Position numbers and translations under genes: made by a program. From Comamonas phosphati (GTDB taxonomy: Bacteria > Pseudomonadota > Gammaproteobacteria > Burkholderiales > Burkholderiaceae_C): a stretch of DNA of 64,000 nt. Positions 46,858-55,244 of this stretch are shown in pieces. The notes beneath the pieces were generated by a model. It was given only the letters and a program-made list of their open reading frames with translations. It was not told the DNA's origin and made no database searches. Positions within the stretch are counted from its first letter, which is position 1. Every line of letters starts with the position of its first letter. Where the stretch lies: positions 124,001 to 188,000 of the forward strand of contig NZ_BMEU01000003.1 in assembly GCF_014637085.1 (NCBI RefSeq), read 5' to 3'.

Positions 46858-48031
46858 GAATTTCCATCTCCTGCGCCATGCCCTAATGGCGCTGATTGTA
46901 GGCACCCTGGTGGCCTGCACCACCACCAAGCAACAGAACGATCCTGCGCCGGTTCCCGAGCTGCAGCCCCATGGCGGCGGCACTGTGGCGCCCCGCCCGC
47001 CCCTGGCCACCAACACGCCCACCAAGAGCCGCTGGGTGGCCGTGGACTGGAGCGAGCTGCCGGGCGTGCAGCAGGACTCGTTCAACGAAGCCTGGAACGC
47101 CTGGATCAAGAACTGCGAGCGGCCCAACACCGTGTTCGCGGGCCTGTGCCGCGAGATACGCCAGCTCAGCATCGCCGACGAGGACGCACAGCGCAGCTGG
47201 CTGATGGAAAAGCTGCAGCCCTACCGCCTGGAGGCCGTGGGCGGCGGCCCCGACGGGCTGCTGACCTCGTACTACGAGCCCATGTTCGATGCCCAGCGCC
47301 TGCCGGGCAACGGCTACAACGTGCCGCTGTACCAGACGCCGCTGGCCTTCAGCAAGCGCAAGCCCTGGTACACGCGCCAGCAGATCGACACCCTGCCCGA
47401 GGCCCAGGCGGCGCTGGCCGGCCGCGCCATCGCCTGGCTGCGCGACCCCGTGGATGCGCTGATCCTGCATATCCAGGGTTCGGGCCGGCTCAACCTCAGC
47501 GAGCCCGACGGACGCCGGCATCTGATCCGCGTGGCCTTCGCGGGCACCAACGACCAGCCCTACAAGAGCGTGGGCCGCTGGCTGCTGGACCAGGGCCTGG
47601 TGCGCGACGCCACCTGGCCCGGCATCAGCGCCTGGATCGCGGCCAACCCCGCGCGCGTGAACGAGATGCTGTGGAGCAATCCGCGCTATGTCTTCTTCCG
47701 CGAGGAGCCGCTGGACGGGCTGGACGCCGCCTTCGGCCCCAAGGGCGCGCAGGGCGTGGCGCTGACGCCCGGCCGCTCGATCGCCGTGGACCGCAACAGC
47801 ATTCCCTACGGCACGCCGGTCTGGCTGTCCTCGCCCGGACCCACGGTGGCGCTGAACCGCCTGGTGTTCGCCCAGGACACGGGCAGCGCCATCCTGGGCG
47901 CCGTGCGCGCCGATTTCTTCATGGGCTGGGGCCAGGAGGCCGGCGACCTGGCAGGCCGCGTGAAGCAGAACCTGCGCCTGTGGGCGCTGTGGCCCAAAAA
48001 CCAAGTCGGCCAAGCACCGCATTTACGTTAA
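46856..48031 (+). CDS. mltA: Membrane-bound lytic murein transglycosylase A
   Basis: Outer-membrane lipoprotein that cleaves peptidoglycan to 1,6-anhydromuropeptides. The 391-residue precursor has a lipobox GTLVAC (Cys21), the MltA domain with LTSYYEPMFDAQR, ILHIQGSGRL, and the C-terminal 3D domain with the catalytic Asp in VFAQDTGSAI and RADFFMGWG. The ATG at 46856 is chosen for its signal peptide; longer in-frame extensions lack one. It is convergent with the MFS gene, 11 bp apart. Confidence 0.93.
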   Translation: MNFHLLRHALMALIVGTLVACTTTKQQNDPAPVPELQPHGGGTVAPRPPLATNTPTKSRWVAVDWSELPGVQQDSFNEAWNAWIKNCERPNTVFAGLCREIRQLSIADEDAQRSWLMEKLQPYRLEAVGGGPDGLLTSYYEPMFDAQRLPGNGYNVPLYQTPLAFSKRKPWYTRQQIDTLPEAQAALAGRAIAWLRDPVDALILHIQGSGRLNLSEPDGRRHLIRVAFAGTNDQPYKSVGRWLLDQGLVRDATWPGISAWIAANPARVNEMLWSNPRYVFFREEPLDGLDAAFGPKGAQGVALTPGRSIAVDRNSIPYGTPVWLSSPGPTVALNRLVFAQDTGSAILGAVRADFFMGWGQEAGDLAGRVKQNLRLWALWPKNQVGQAPHLR

Positions 48032-48042
48032 TTGCTCTTTTT

Positions 48043-49854
48043 TTATTGAGTATCCGCGAAATAGCGCTGCACCAGCGGCGGCTCCTTGCCCTTGTGGAAG
48101 GCCAGCTTGCGGTCGCGCAGCGCCACGTCGGCCCCCGTCACGCGGTCGAAGCGGCGCAGGTGCTCGGTCCAGGATTCGTCGGTGATCTGCTCCACATAGC
48201 GTTCGGGGTGGCTCATGCTGTGCAGCAGATGCCAGGACAGCGCGCCCTGGCGCATGCGGCTGCGGCGGCTTTCCTGCATCAGCGCACGGAACTCCGCGGC
48301 CCGGGCCGGGTCGATGTGGTACTCGATGGTCACCACCACGCGGCCGGCCTCGGGCGGCACGTCGACCTCGGGGCGCTTGATGGCCTTGGACGGGCTCAGG
48401 TCCTCCTCGATCTGGCGGTCGCGGATCAGCCTTTGCACCGCCACCATGGACGCCAGCCCGAACGCGGCCGCCAGCATCAGGCTGCCCTGCACGCTGAGCA
48501 GGCTGGCCACCTGGCCCCACAGCGCCGCGCCCGCGGCCGTGCCGCCCATGATGGACATCTGGTAGATAGACATGCCGCGCGCCCGCACCCAGTTGGGCAG
48601 AGCCATCTGGGCCGAGACGCCCAGCGTGTTGGCCGTGGAGATCAGCGCCATGCCGGCCAGCATCATGGCCGGCACGGCCACATAGACGCTGGGCGCCAGC
48701 GCCACGATCAGCGTGGCCAGCCCCTGCACGGCCGTGCCCAGCAGCACCAGCCGCTCCTTGGCAAAGGCCTGGCGCAGGCGCGGCAGGAACAGCGCGCCGA
48801 CGATGGCCCCCGCCCCCATGGAGGCCAGCAGCAGCGTGAAGGTGTTGGCGCCGCCGCCGTCGGCGGCCGGGCCGCCGTGCAGGCGCTGGGCCGTCAGCGG
48901 CAGCAGGGCCATGACGGCCGTGGACTGCAGGAAAAAGGCCATGGTGCGCGCCAGCACCGCATGCATGCGCGGCGACTCCTTGACGAACTGCAGGCCCACG
49001 CGCATGGCCGAGGGCAGGCGCTCGCGGCCCAGCGGATTCTCGAGGTGCTTGCGCTTCCAGCGGATCAGCACAAAGCCCGAACCAATGGACAGCGCCGCGT
49101 TGAGCACGAACACCCAGGCGCTGCCCAGGCTGGCGATGATGGCGCCGGCCACCAGCGGGCCGATGATGCGCGAGGCATTCATGGCCACGGCATTGAGCGC
49201 CATGGCCGAGGGCAAGTGGTGCTTGGGCACCATCTCGGGGATCAGCGCCGAGAACACGGGCCAGCGCATGGCCAGGCCGATGCCGTTGGCAAAGGTCAGC
49301 GCCAGCAGGATGTGCGCCGTCATCCGGCCCGAGAGCACGGCCAGGCACAGCACCAGGGCCACGGCCGCCACCCAGAACTGGGTGACGATGAAGTAGCGGC
49401 GCCGGTCCAGGATGTCGGCCAGCGCGCCGCTGGGCAGGCCCAGCAGGAACACCGGCAGCGTGGAAGCCGACTGCACCAGCGCCACGAGCACGGGCGAGGT
49501 GGTCAGCGAGGTCATCAGCCAGGCCGCCGCCACGTCGTTCATCCACATGCATGTGTTGGCCGCCATCCAGATCAGCCACAGCATGCGGAACGTGGGCTCC
49601 GACAGCGGCGCCCAGACCGCGCCGGCCGCCTTCTGCGCCTGTTCCTGCTTGTGGCTCTCGGCCGCGGCCTGCGCGGCCCCGGCCACATCGTCCGAGGTCA
49701 TGCCCGACGGATCTTCCAGCAGCGTTCCCGGCGCGCCGACGGCGGACTCCTGCGCGGGGCCGGCGGCCGGTGATGCAGGCTGCGGCGGGTGGCTGAGACC
49801 CGCGGCATCGTCAGCCAGCGGCGCTATGGGTTGGGAAAGATGATCGTCGGCCAT
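48043..49854 (-). CDS. MFS transporter (EntS-like) with C-terminal soluble domain
   Basis: A 603-residue major-facilitator exporter. After a roughly 85-residue Ala/Pro-rich cytoplasmic N-terminus come about 11-12 TM segments with the MFS_3/EntS pattern (SGALADILDRRRYFI after TM2-3), then a C-terminal soluble part of about 95 residues (VVVTIEYHIDPARAAEFRAL) that resembles an antibiotic-biosynthesis-monooxygenase-like dimeric barrel. Substrate is unknown. It is convergent with mltA. Confidence 0.87.
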   Translation of the reverse strand: MADDHLSQPIAPLADDAAGLSHPPQPASPAAGPAQESAVGAPGTLLEDPSGMTSDDVAGAAQAAAESHKQEQAQKAAGAVWAPLSEPTFRMLWLIWMAANTCMWMNDVAAAWLMTSLTTSPVLVALVQSASTLPVFLLGLPSGALADILDRRRYFIVTQFWVAAVALVLCLAVLSGRMTAHILLALTFANGIGLAMRWPVFSALIPEMVPKHHLPSAMALNAVAMNASRIIGPLVAGAIIASLGSAWVFVLNAALSIGSGFVLIRWKRKHLENPLGRERLPSAMRVGLQFVKESPRMHAVLARTMAFFLQSTAVMALLPLTAQRLHGGPAADGGGANTFTLLLASMGAGAIVGALFLPRLRQAFAKERLVLLGTAVQGLATLIVALAPSVYVAVPAMMLAGMALISTANTLGVSAQMALPNWVRARGMSIYQMSIMGGTAAGAALWGQVASLLSVQGSLMLAAAFGLASMVAVQRLIRDRQIEEDLSPSKAIKRPEVDVPPEAGRVVVTIEYHIDPARAAEFRALMQESRRSRMRQGALSWHLLHSMSHPERYVEQITDESWTEHLRRFDRVTGADVALRDRKLAFHKGKEPPLVQRYFADTQ

Positions 49855-49950
49855 TCGGCCACATTTTGCGGGCAAAAGTTCTGATGTGAACTAATAGGCG
49901 CTCACTTTCGGAAAAATAAGCAGGCGGCCCTTTCCCTCTCGCCCTCGTTA

Positions 49951-49967
49951 GCTATTAATTAAATAGC
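49951..49967. repeat. Small GCTATT/AATAGC palindrome
   Basis: GCTATT-AATTA-AATAGC between the Lrp and MFS genes. Similar GCTAT...ATAGC words occur at 29850-29866 and a looser one at about 10819-10837. Confidence 0.5.
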
Positions 49968-49972
49968 AAACT

Positions 49973-50500
49973 TCAGCCGACCGGTTTGCCCTGCGGCCCG
50001 GAAGCATCGGGCGCCTGGCCCGCCATGGGGCCCAGATGGGCCAGCGGCAGCGCCGGGCTGGACTTGATCTCGCCCAGCGAAAAGCTGGTCTGCATGTCCT
50101 TCACGTTGGGCAGGTTGAGCAAGGTGTTGCGCGCGAACTGGGCAAAGCTGTCCAGGTCGCGCGCCACCACCTGCAGCTCGAAGGTGCCGGTGCCGCTGAT
50201 GTAGTGGCAGGACACGACTTCGGGCAGCTTGCGGATCGCACCCTCCATCTCCTGCGTGAGCGCACCGGCCGTCCGCACGGCGTCCAGCCGCACAAAGGCC
50301 AGCACGCCCAGGCCGATCTTGTGGCGGTCGATGTCGGCGTGGTAGCCACGGATATAGCCGGCCTCCTCCAGCGCACGCACGCGGCGCCAGCAGGGCGCGG
50401 CCGACAGGCCCACGCGCTGGGCCAGCTCGGCATTGGTCAGGCGTGCATCGGCTTGCAGGTGCGCGAGTATGGCTATGTCGAATTTATCCAGATCATTCAC
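49973..50500 (-). CDS. Lrp/AsnC-family regulator next to indolepyruvate oxidoreductase
   Basis: A 175-residue Lrp-type regulator: HTH with TNAELAQRVGLSAAPCWRRV, then the RAM domain (VVSCHYISGTGTFELQVVA). It is divergent from the fused indolepyruvate:ferredoxin oxidoreductase gene, and probably controls it in response to aromatic or branched amino acids (inference from position). The last 30 residues are a non-conserved Pro/Ala tail. Confidence 0.88.
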   Translation of the reverse strand: MNDLDKFDIAILAHLQADARLTNAELAQRVGLSAAPCWRRVRALEEAGYIRGYHADIDRHKIGLGVLAFVRLDAVRTAGALTQEMEGAIRKLPEVVSCHYISGTGTFELQVVARDLDSFAQFARNTLLNLPNVKDMQTSFSLGEIKSSPALPLAHLGPMAGQAPDASGPQGKPVG

Positions 50501-50664
50501 AAAATGGCTTTCAAAAGAAAGAATCTTTCTCAGAATAACTTAAACCAAGCAAAGAAAGCAAAGACCTATCAGGCAAGACTGAATACACTGGAAATCGGCA
50601 ATTCACTACCAACGACAACGAGTCCTGCGCATGACGCAAGGCCAGACCACCATGGAGACAAGCC

Positions 50665-50823
50665 ATGAATGCCCCACTAGCCCATAAAGTGCGCAAAGCA
50701 CTCGAATCCGTCACGCTCGACGACAAGCCGCGCAGCGGCTTGATTGACAATGACACCGTGGGCGGCGCAGCCGGACACCGTGGATTTGGCGCCGAGCGCC
50801 TGAACCTGGGAGATGCACCATGA
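50665..50823 (+). CDS. Leader frame duplicating the start of the downstream oxidoreductase
   Basis: A 52-codon frame whose first 21 residues (starting MNAPLAHKVRKALESVTLDD) nearly repeat the N-terminus of the next gene (MNAPLPHDIRKALESVTLDD), then diverge. Its TGA overlaps the ATG of the oxidoreductase (ATGA at 50820-50823). It is either a decayed partial duplication or a coupled leader that feeds ribosomes to the main gene. Translation is not proven. Confidence 0.55.
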   Translation: MNAPLAHKVRKALESVTLDDKPRSGLIDNDTVGGAAGHRGFGAERLNLGDAP

Positions 50824-53800
50824 ATGCCCCCCTGCCCCATGACATTCGCAAGGCGCTGGAATCCGTCACGCTCGACGACAAGTACACGCTGGAGCACGGC
50901 CGTGCCTTCATGAGCGGCATCCAGGCCCTGGTGCGGCTGCCCATGCTGCAGCGCCACCGCGATGCGGCCGCGGGCCTCAACACGGCAGGCTTCATCAGCG
51001 GCTACCGCGGCTCGCCGCTGGGCAGCTACGACCAGGCCCTGTGGGCGGCCAGGAAATACATGGAGGCGAACAACATCGTCTTCCAGCCCGGCGTCAACGA
51101 AGAGCTGGGCGCCACGGCCGTCTGGGGCACGCAGCAGCTCGACCTGTATCCCGAAACCAAAAAATTCGACGGCGTCTTCGGCATCTGGTATGGCAAGGGC
51201 CCGGGCGTGGACCGCTGCTCCGACGTGTTCAAGCACGCCAACATGGCCGGCACCTCCAGGCACGGCGGCGTGATCGCGATCGCGGGCGACGACCACATCA
51301 GCAAGTCCTCTACCGCGGCGCACCAGAGCGACCACATCTTCAAGGCCTGCGGCACGCCGGTGTTCTTCCCGAGCAATGTGCAGGACATCCTGGACATGGG
51401 CCTGCACGCCTTCGCCATGAGCCGCTTCTCGGGCCTGTGGTCGGGCATGAAGACCATCCAGGAGGTGGTCGAATCCTCGGCCAGCATCTCGGTGGAGCCG
51501 GACCGCGTGAACATCGTGCTGCCCGAGGACTTCCAGATGCCGCCGGGCGGCCTGCACATCCGCTGGCCCGATCCGCCGCTGGAGCAGGAGCAGCGGCTGA
51601 TGAACCACAAGTGGTACGCGGCCCTGGCCTATGTGCGCGCCAACAAGCTCAACCACAACGTGATCGCCACGCAGAGCGACCGCTTCGGCATCATCGCCAG
51701 CGGCAAGGCCTATAACGACATGCGCCAGGCGCTGGCCGACCTGGGCCTGGACGACGACACCTGCCGCAGCCTCGGCATCCGCGTGCACAAGGTCAACGTG
51801 GTCTGGCCGCTGGAGGCCACGATCACGCGCGACTTCGCGCGCGGCCTGCAGGAGATCCTGGTGGTGGAGGAAAAGCGCCAGGTCATCGAATACCAGATCA
51901 AGGAAGAGCTCTACAACTGGCGCGAGGACGCCCGCCCCAACGTGGTGGGCAAGTTCAGCGACGAGCACGGCGGCGAATGGTCGCAGCCCAACCCCAGCAC
52001 CGACTGGCTGCTGCGCCCCAACGCCGACCTGACGCCGGCCATCATCGCGCGCGCCATCGCCGCGCGGCTGCACAAGCTGGGCGTGCCCGCCCACATCGAG
52101 GCGCGCATGCACGAGCGCATCGCCGTGCTCGACGCGCGCGAAGCCGCGCTCAAGGCCGCCAGCCAGGTCTCCACGGGCGACCGCACGCCCTGGTTCTGCA
52201 GCGGCTGTCCGCACAATACCTCGACGCGCGTGCCCGAAGGCAGCCGCGCCGTGGCCGGCATCGGCTGCCACTACATGACGACCTGGATGCCCGACCGCAA
52301 CACCAGCACCTTCACGCAGATGGGCGGCGAGGGCGTGACCTGGGTGGGCCAGGCCCCGTTCACCACCGACAAGCACGTGTTCGCCAACCTGGGCGACGGC
52401 ACCTACTTCCACAGCGGGCTGCTGGCGATCCGCCAGAGCATCGCCTCGGGCGCGAACATCACCTACAAGGTGCTCTACAACGATGCCGTGGCCATGACGG
52501 GCGGGCAGCAGGTGGGCGAGCGGCCCGAGGGCCACTCGGTCGCGCAGATCGCGCACAGTCTGCGTGCCGAGGGCATCGCCCGGCTGGTGGTGGTGACCGA
52601 CGAGCCCGAGAAGTACCACGGCCGCACGCACCACACCGATCCTGCAGGCGCGCGCGCCAGGCATGCCGAACTGATCAACGACCTGCCGCCCGGCGTGGAG
52701 GTGTTCCACCGCGACGAGCTCGACCGCATCCAGCGCGAGTTCCGCGAAATCCCGGGCTGCACGGCCATCATCTACGACCAGACCTGCGCCACCGAAAAGC
52801 GCCGCCGCCGCAAACGCGGCACGCTGGCCAATCCCGACAAGACCGTGGTCATCAACGAGCTGGTCTGCGAAGGCTGCGGCGACTGCTCGGTGCAGTCCAA
52901 CTGCCTGTCGGTGGAGCCCGTGGAGACGGAGTTCGGCCGCAAGCGCCGCATCAACCAGAACAGCTGCAACAAGGACTACTCCTGCGTGAAGGGCTTCTGC
53001 CCAAGCTTCGTCACCGTCGAGGGCGGCTCGCTCAAGAAGCCCAGGAAGGAGAAGAAGGGCGACCTGAGCCTGATGCCGGCCCTGCCCGACCCCGTGCTGC
53101 CCGTGGCAAGCGAAGCCTGGGGCATCGTGGTGGCCGGCGTGGGCGGCACGGGCGTGATCACCATCGGCTCGTTGCTGGGCATGGCCGCCCACCTCGAGGG
53201 CAAGGGCGTGATCACCCAGGACGCGGCAGGCCTGGCGCAAAAAGGCGGCTCCACCTGGAGCCACATCCAGATCGCCAACCGCGCCGAGGCCATCTACACC
53301 ACCAAGGTGGACATGGCCAAGGCCGACCTGGTGATAGGGTGCGACCCCATCGTCGCGGCCACGCCCACCACCATGTCCGTCGTGCGGCCGGGCCGCACCT
53401 TCATCGCGCTCAACAGCCATGCGGCGCCCACGGCGGCCTTTGTCGGCAACCCCGACTGGGAATCGCCCGAGGGCCGCTGCGCGACGGCCCTGGCCGAGGC
53501 CGTGGGCCAGGACCACATCGGCAGCTTCAATGCCGAGCAGGCCTCGGTGGGCCTGCTGGGCGACAGCATCTACGCCAATCCCATGATGCTGGGCTACGCC
53601 TGGCAGAAGGGCCGCGTGCCGCTGTCACATGCCTCCATCATGCGCGCCATGGAGCTCAACGGCGTGCAGGTGGCCAACAACCAGGCGGCCTTCGAATGGG
53701 GCCGCCGCTGCGCGCATGACCTGGCTTCCGTGAGCGCGCTGTACCAGGCCGCGCAGGTGATCCAGTTCGTCAAGAAGCCCTCGCTGGACGAAATGCTGGC

Positions 53801-54434
53801 CAGGCGCGTGGAATTTCTCACCGGCTACCAGAACGCCGCCTACGCCCAGCAGTACCAGGACTTCGTGGCCCGGGTGCGGGCCCGCGAGGAACGCCTGGGC
53901 CAGGGCACGCGCCTGTCGCAGGCCGTGGCGCGCTATCTGTTCAAGCTCATGGCCTACAAGGACGAATACGAGGTGGCCCGCCTGCACACCGATGCGGCCT
54001 TCACGCGGAAGATCGGCGACATGTTCGAGGGCGACTACAAGGTGGTCCACCACCTGGCGCCGCCGGTCTCGGCGCGCAAGGACGAGCAAGGCCATCTGGT
54101 CAAGAAGGCCTACGGCCCCTGGATGCACAAGGCCATGGGCCTGCTGGCCAGGATGAAGGGCCTGCGCGGCACGGCGCTGGATCCGTTCGGCAGGACCGCG
54201 GAGCGCCGCACCGAGCGCGCGCTGATCGCCGAATACCGCGAGTGCATGGAGACGCTGCTGGCCGGCCTGACCGCCGACAAGCTGGCGCTGGCCGTGGAAA
54301 TCGCCTCCATCCCCGAGGACATCCGCGGCTACGGCCACATCAAGGAACGCCATCTGGCCGCCGCCCGCACCAAGTGGCAGGCGCTCATGGCCCGCTGGAA
54401 CGCGCCCGCGCAGGCTGCTCCGGCCGTGAACTAA
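50820..54434 (+). CDS. Indolepyruvate ferredoxin oxidoreductase, fused subunits
   Basis: A 1204-residue single-chain 2-oxoacid:ferredoxin oxidoreductase that decarboxylates aryl pyruvates (or branched 2-oxo acids) to acyl-CoA with ferredoxin reduction. N-terminal pyrimidine-binding region (SGYRGSPLGSYDQAL), TPP domain with CSGCPHNTSTR and GDGTYFHSGL, a [4Fe-4S] cluster CEGCGDCSVQSNC, and a C-terminal gamma domain (VAGVGGTGVITIGSLLGMAA). All three modules are in frame. It is divergent from an Lrp regulator and ends at an intrinsic terminator. Confidence 0.93.
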   Translation: MNAPLPHDIRKALESVTLDDKYTLEHGRAFMSGIQALVRLPMLQRHRDAAAGLNTAGFISGYRGSPLGSYDQALWAARKYMEANNIVFQPGVNEELGATAVWGTQQLDLYPETKKFDGVFGIWYGKGPGVDRCSDVFKHANMAGTSRHGGVIAIAGDDHISKSSTAAHQSDHIFKACGTPVFFPSNVQDILDMGLHAFAMSRFSGLWSGMKTIQEVVESSASISVEPDRVNIVLPEDFQMPPGGLHIRWPDPPLEQEQRLMNHKWYAALAYVRANKLNHNVIATQSDRFGIIASGKAYNDMRQALADLGLDDDTCRSLGIRVHKVNVVWPLEATITRDFARGLQEILVVEEKRQVIEYQIKEELYNWREDARPNVVGKFSDEHGGEWSQPNPSTDWLLRPNADLTPAIIARAIAARLHKLGVPAHIEARMHERIAVLDAREAALKAASQVSTGDRTPWFCSGCPHNTSTRVPEGSRAVAGIGCHYMTTWMPDRNTSTFTQMGGEGVTWVGQAPFTTDKHVFANLGDGTYFHSGLLAIRQSIASGANITYKVLYNDAVAMTGGQQVGERPEGHSVAQIAHSLRAEGIARLVVVTDEPEKYHGRTHHTDPAGARARHAELINDLPPGVEVFHRDELDRIQREFREIPGCTAIIYDQTCATEKRRRRKRGTLANPDKTVVINELVCEGCGDCSVQSNCLSVEPVETEFGRKRRINQNSCNKDYSCVKGFCPSFVTVEGGSLKKPRKEKKGDLSLMPALPDPVLPVASEAWGIVVAGVGGTGVITIGSLLGMAAHLEGKGVITQDAAGLAQKGGSTWSHIQIANRAEAIYTTKVDMAKADLVIGCDPIVAATPTTMSVVRPGRTFIALNSHAAPTAAFVGNPDWESPEGRCATALAEAVGQDHIGSFNAEQASVGLLGDSIYANPMMLGYAWQKGRVPLSHASIMRAMELNGVQVANNQAAFEWGRRCAHDLASVSALYQAAQVIQFVKKPSLDEMLARRVEFLTGYQNAAYAQQYQDFVARVRAREERLGQGTRLSQAVARYLFKLMAYKDEYEVARLHTDAAFTRKIGDMFEGDYKVVHHLAPPVSARKDEQGHLVKKAYGPWMHKAMGLLARMKGLRGTALDPFGRTAERRTERALIAEYRECMETLLAGLTADKLALAVEIASIPEDIRGYGHIKERHLAAARTKWQALMARWNAPAQAAPAVN

Positions 54435-54456
54435 TCCGGCCCGGAGGCATCGGAAC

Positions 54457-54485
54457 AAGGCCGGGGCGACCCGGCCTTTGTTTTC
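54457..54485 (+). terminator. Intrinsic terminator after the oxidoreductase
   Basis: AAGGCCGGG / CCCGGCCTT stem with a GCGA loop and a TGTTTT tail. Confidence 0.85.
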
Positions 54486-54825
54486 CCCAGGTATTTGCCC
54501 CGACTGCGCGGCCCGATGCCGGCCATGCCTGAAAATGGCCTTGGAATAGGTTCCTATGCGTTGGCGATTCTTTTTTTCATAGCTGCAAGCGCTTGATACT
54601 GCTCGATTCAAAAGCATAACAACCTTGAATTCGAGCAGATGCAAGCGTCGGCAGCTAGCGTTTCAGAAGCATTCCCCCGGCAGACAGGCTTTTCCCATGC
54701 AAAGGCATGCGCGGCGGCCTGCCCCGCCGGTCCCGGGAACAACGCAGCCGAATACAATGTTCCGTTACTCTGCGACACCGGCCGCTCCGGTTCGCGGCAC
54801 TATTGTTGTGATTGGAGTTTGATCC
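54486..54825. other. Intergenic region upstream of yajC with a nested inverted repeat
   Basis: 340 bp without a gene. At 54580-54657, outer arms TAGCTGC/GCAGCTA enclose CTGCTCGATTCAA (54599-54611) and TTGAATTCGAGCAG (54625-54638), a 13-bp stem with one bulge and a 13-base loop. It resembles AGCTGCAAGCGCTTGA-type words I associate with Comamonadaceae intergenic DNA. The yajC promoter presumably lies after it; a GGAG box precedes the GTG start. Confidence 0.5.
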
Positions 54826-55158
54826 GTGTTTATTTCTTCCGCTTTCGCCCAGACCGCCCCCGCTGCTGCCGCCGAGGGCGGCTTCATGGGATCCCTCACC
54901 GGCATGCTGCCGCTGGTGCTGATGTTCGTGGTGCTGTACTTCGTCATGATCCGCCCCCAGATGAAGCGCCAGAAGGAGCACCGCGCCATGGTCGACGCCC
55001 TGGCCAAGGGCGACGAAGTGGCCACCTCCGGCGGCATCATCGGCAGGGTCACGCGCATGGCCGAGCAATTCGTCTACATCGAAGTCGCCGCTGGCGTGGA
55101 AGTCCAGATCCAGCGCTCGGCCGTGGTCCAGGTGCTGCCCAAGGGCACGACCAAGTAA
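54826..55158 (+). CDS. yajC: Preprotein translocase subunit YajC
   Basis: A 110-residue small membrane subunit that associates with SecDF-YidC and the Sec translocon. One TM segment (LPLVLMFVVLYFVMIRPQMKR) is followed by a conserved cytoplasmic domain (GDEVATSGGIIGRV). It uses a GTG start with GGAG upstream. The order yajC-secD-secF is the normal one. Confidence 0.95.
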   Translation: MFISSAFAQTAPAAAAEGGFMGSLTGMLPLVLMFVVLYFVMIRPQMKRQKEHRAMVDALAKGDEVATSGGIIGRVTRMAEQFVYIEVAAGVEVQIQRSAVVQVLPKGTTK

Positions 55159-55244
55159 GCCTGTGGCTGTGTTGAAAAGTGGGTACGGCGCCGGCAACGG
55201 TGCGCGTACCCGTTGTGCGTTGCTGTAATTCAAAGAGCGCGATC

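Noticed and set aside
45754-49773. 1339-codon plus-strand frame
   Set aside because: It runs over the OmpA-like, mltA and MFS genes, which all have clear family motifs in other frames.
50511-53516. 1001-codon minus-strand frame
   Set aside because: Antisense to the indolepyruvate oxidoreductase; no recognisable domain.
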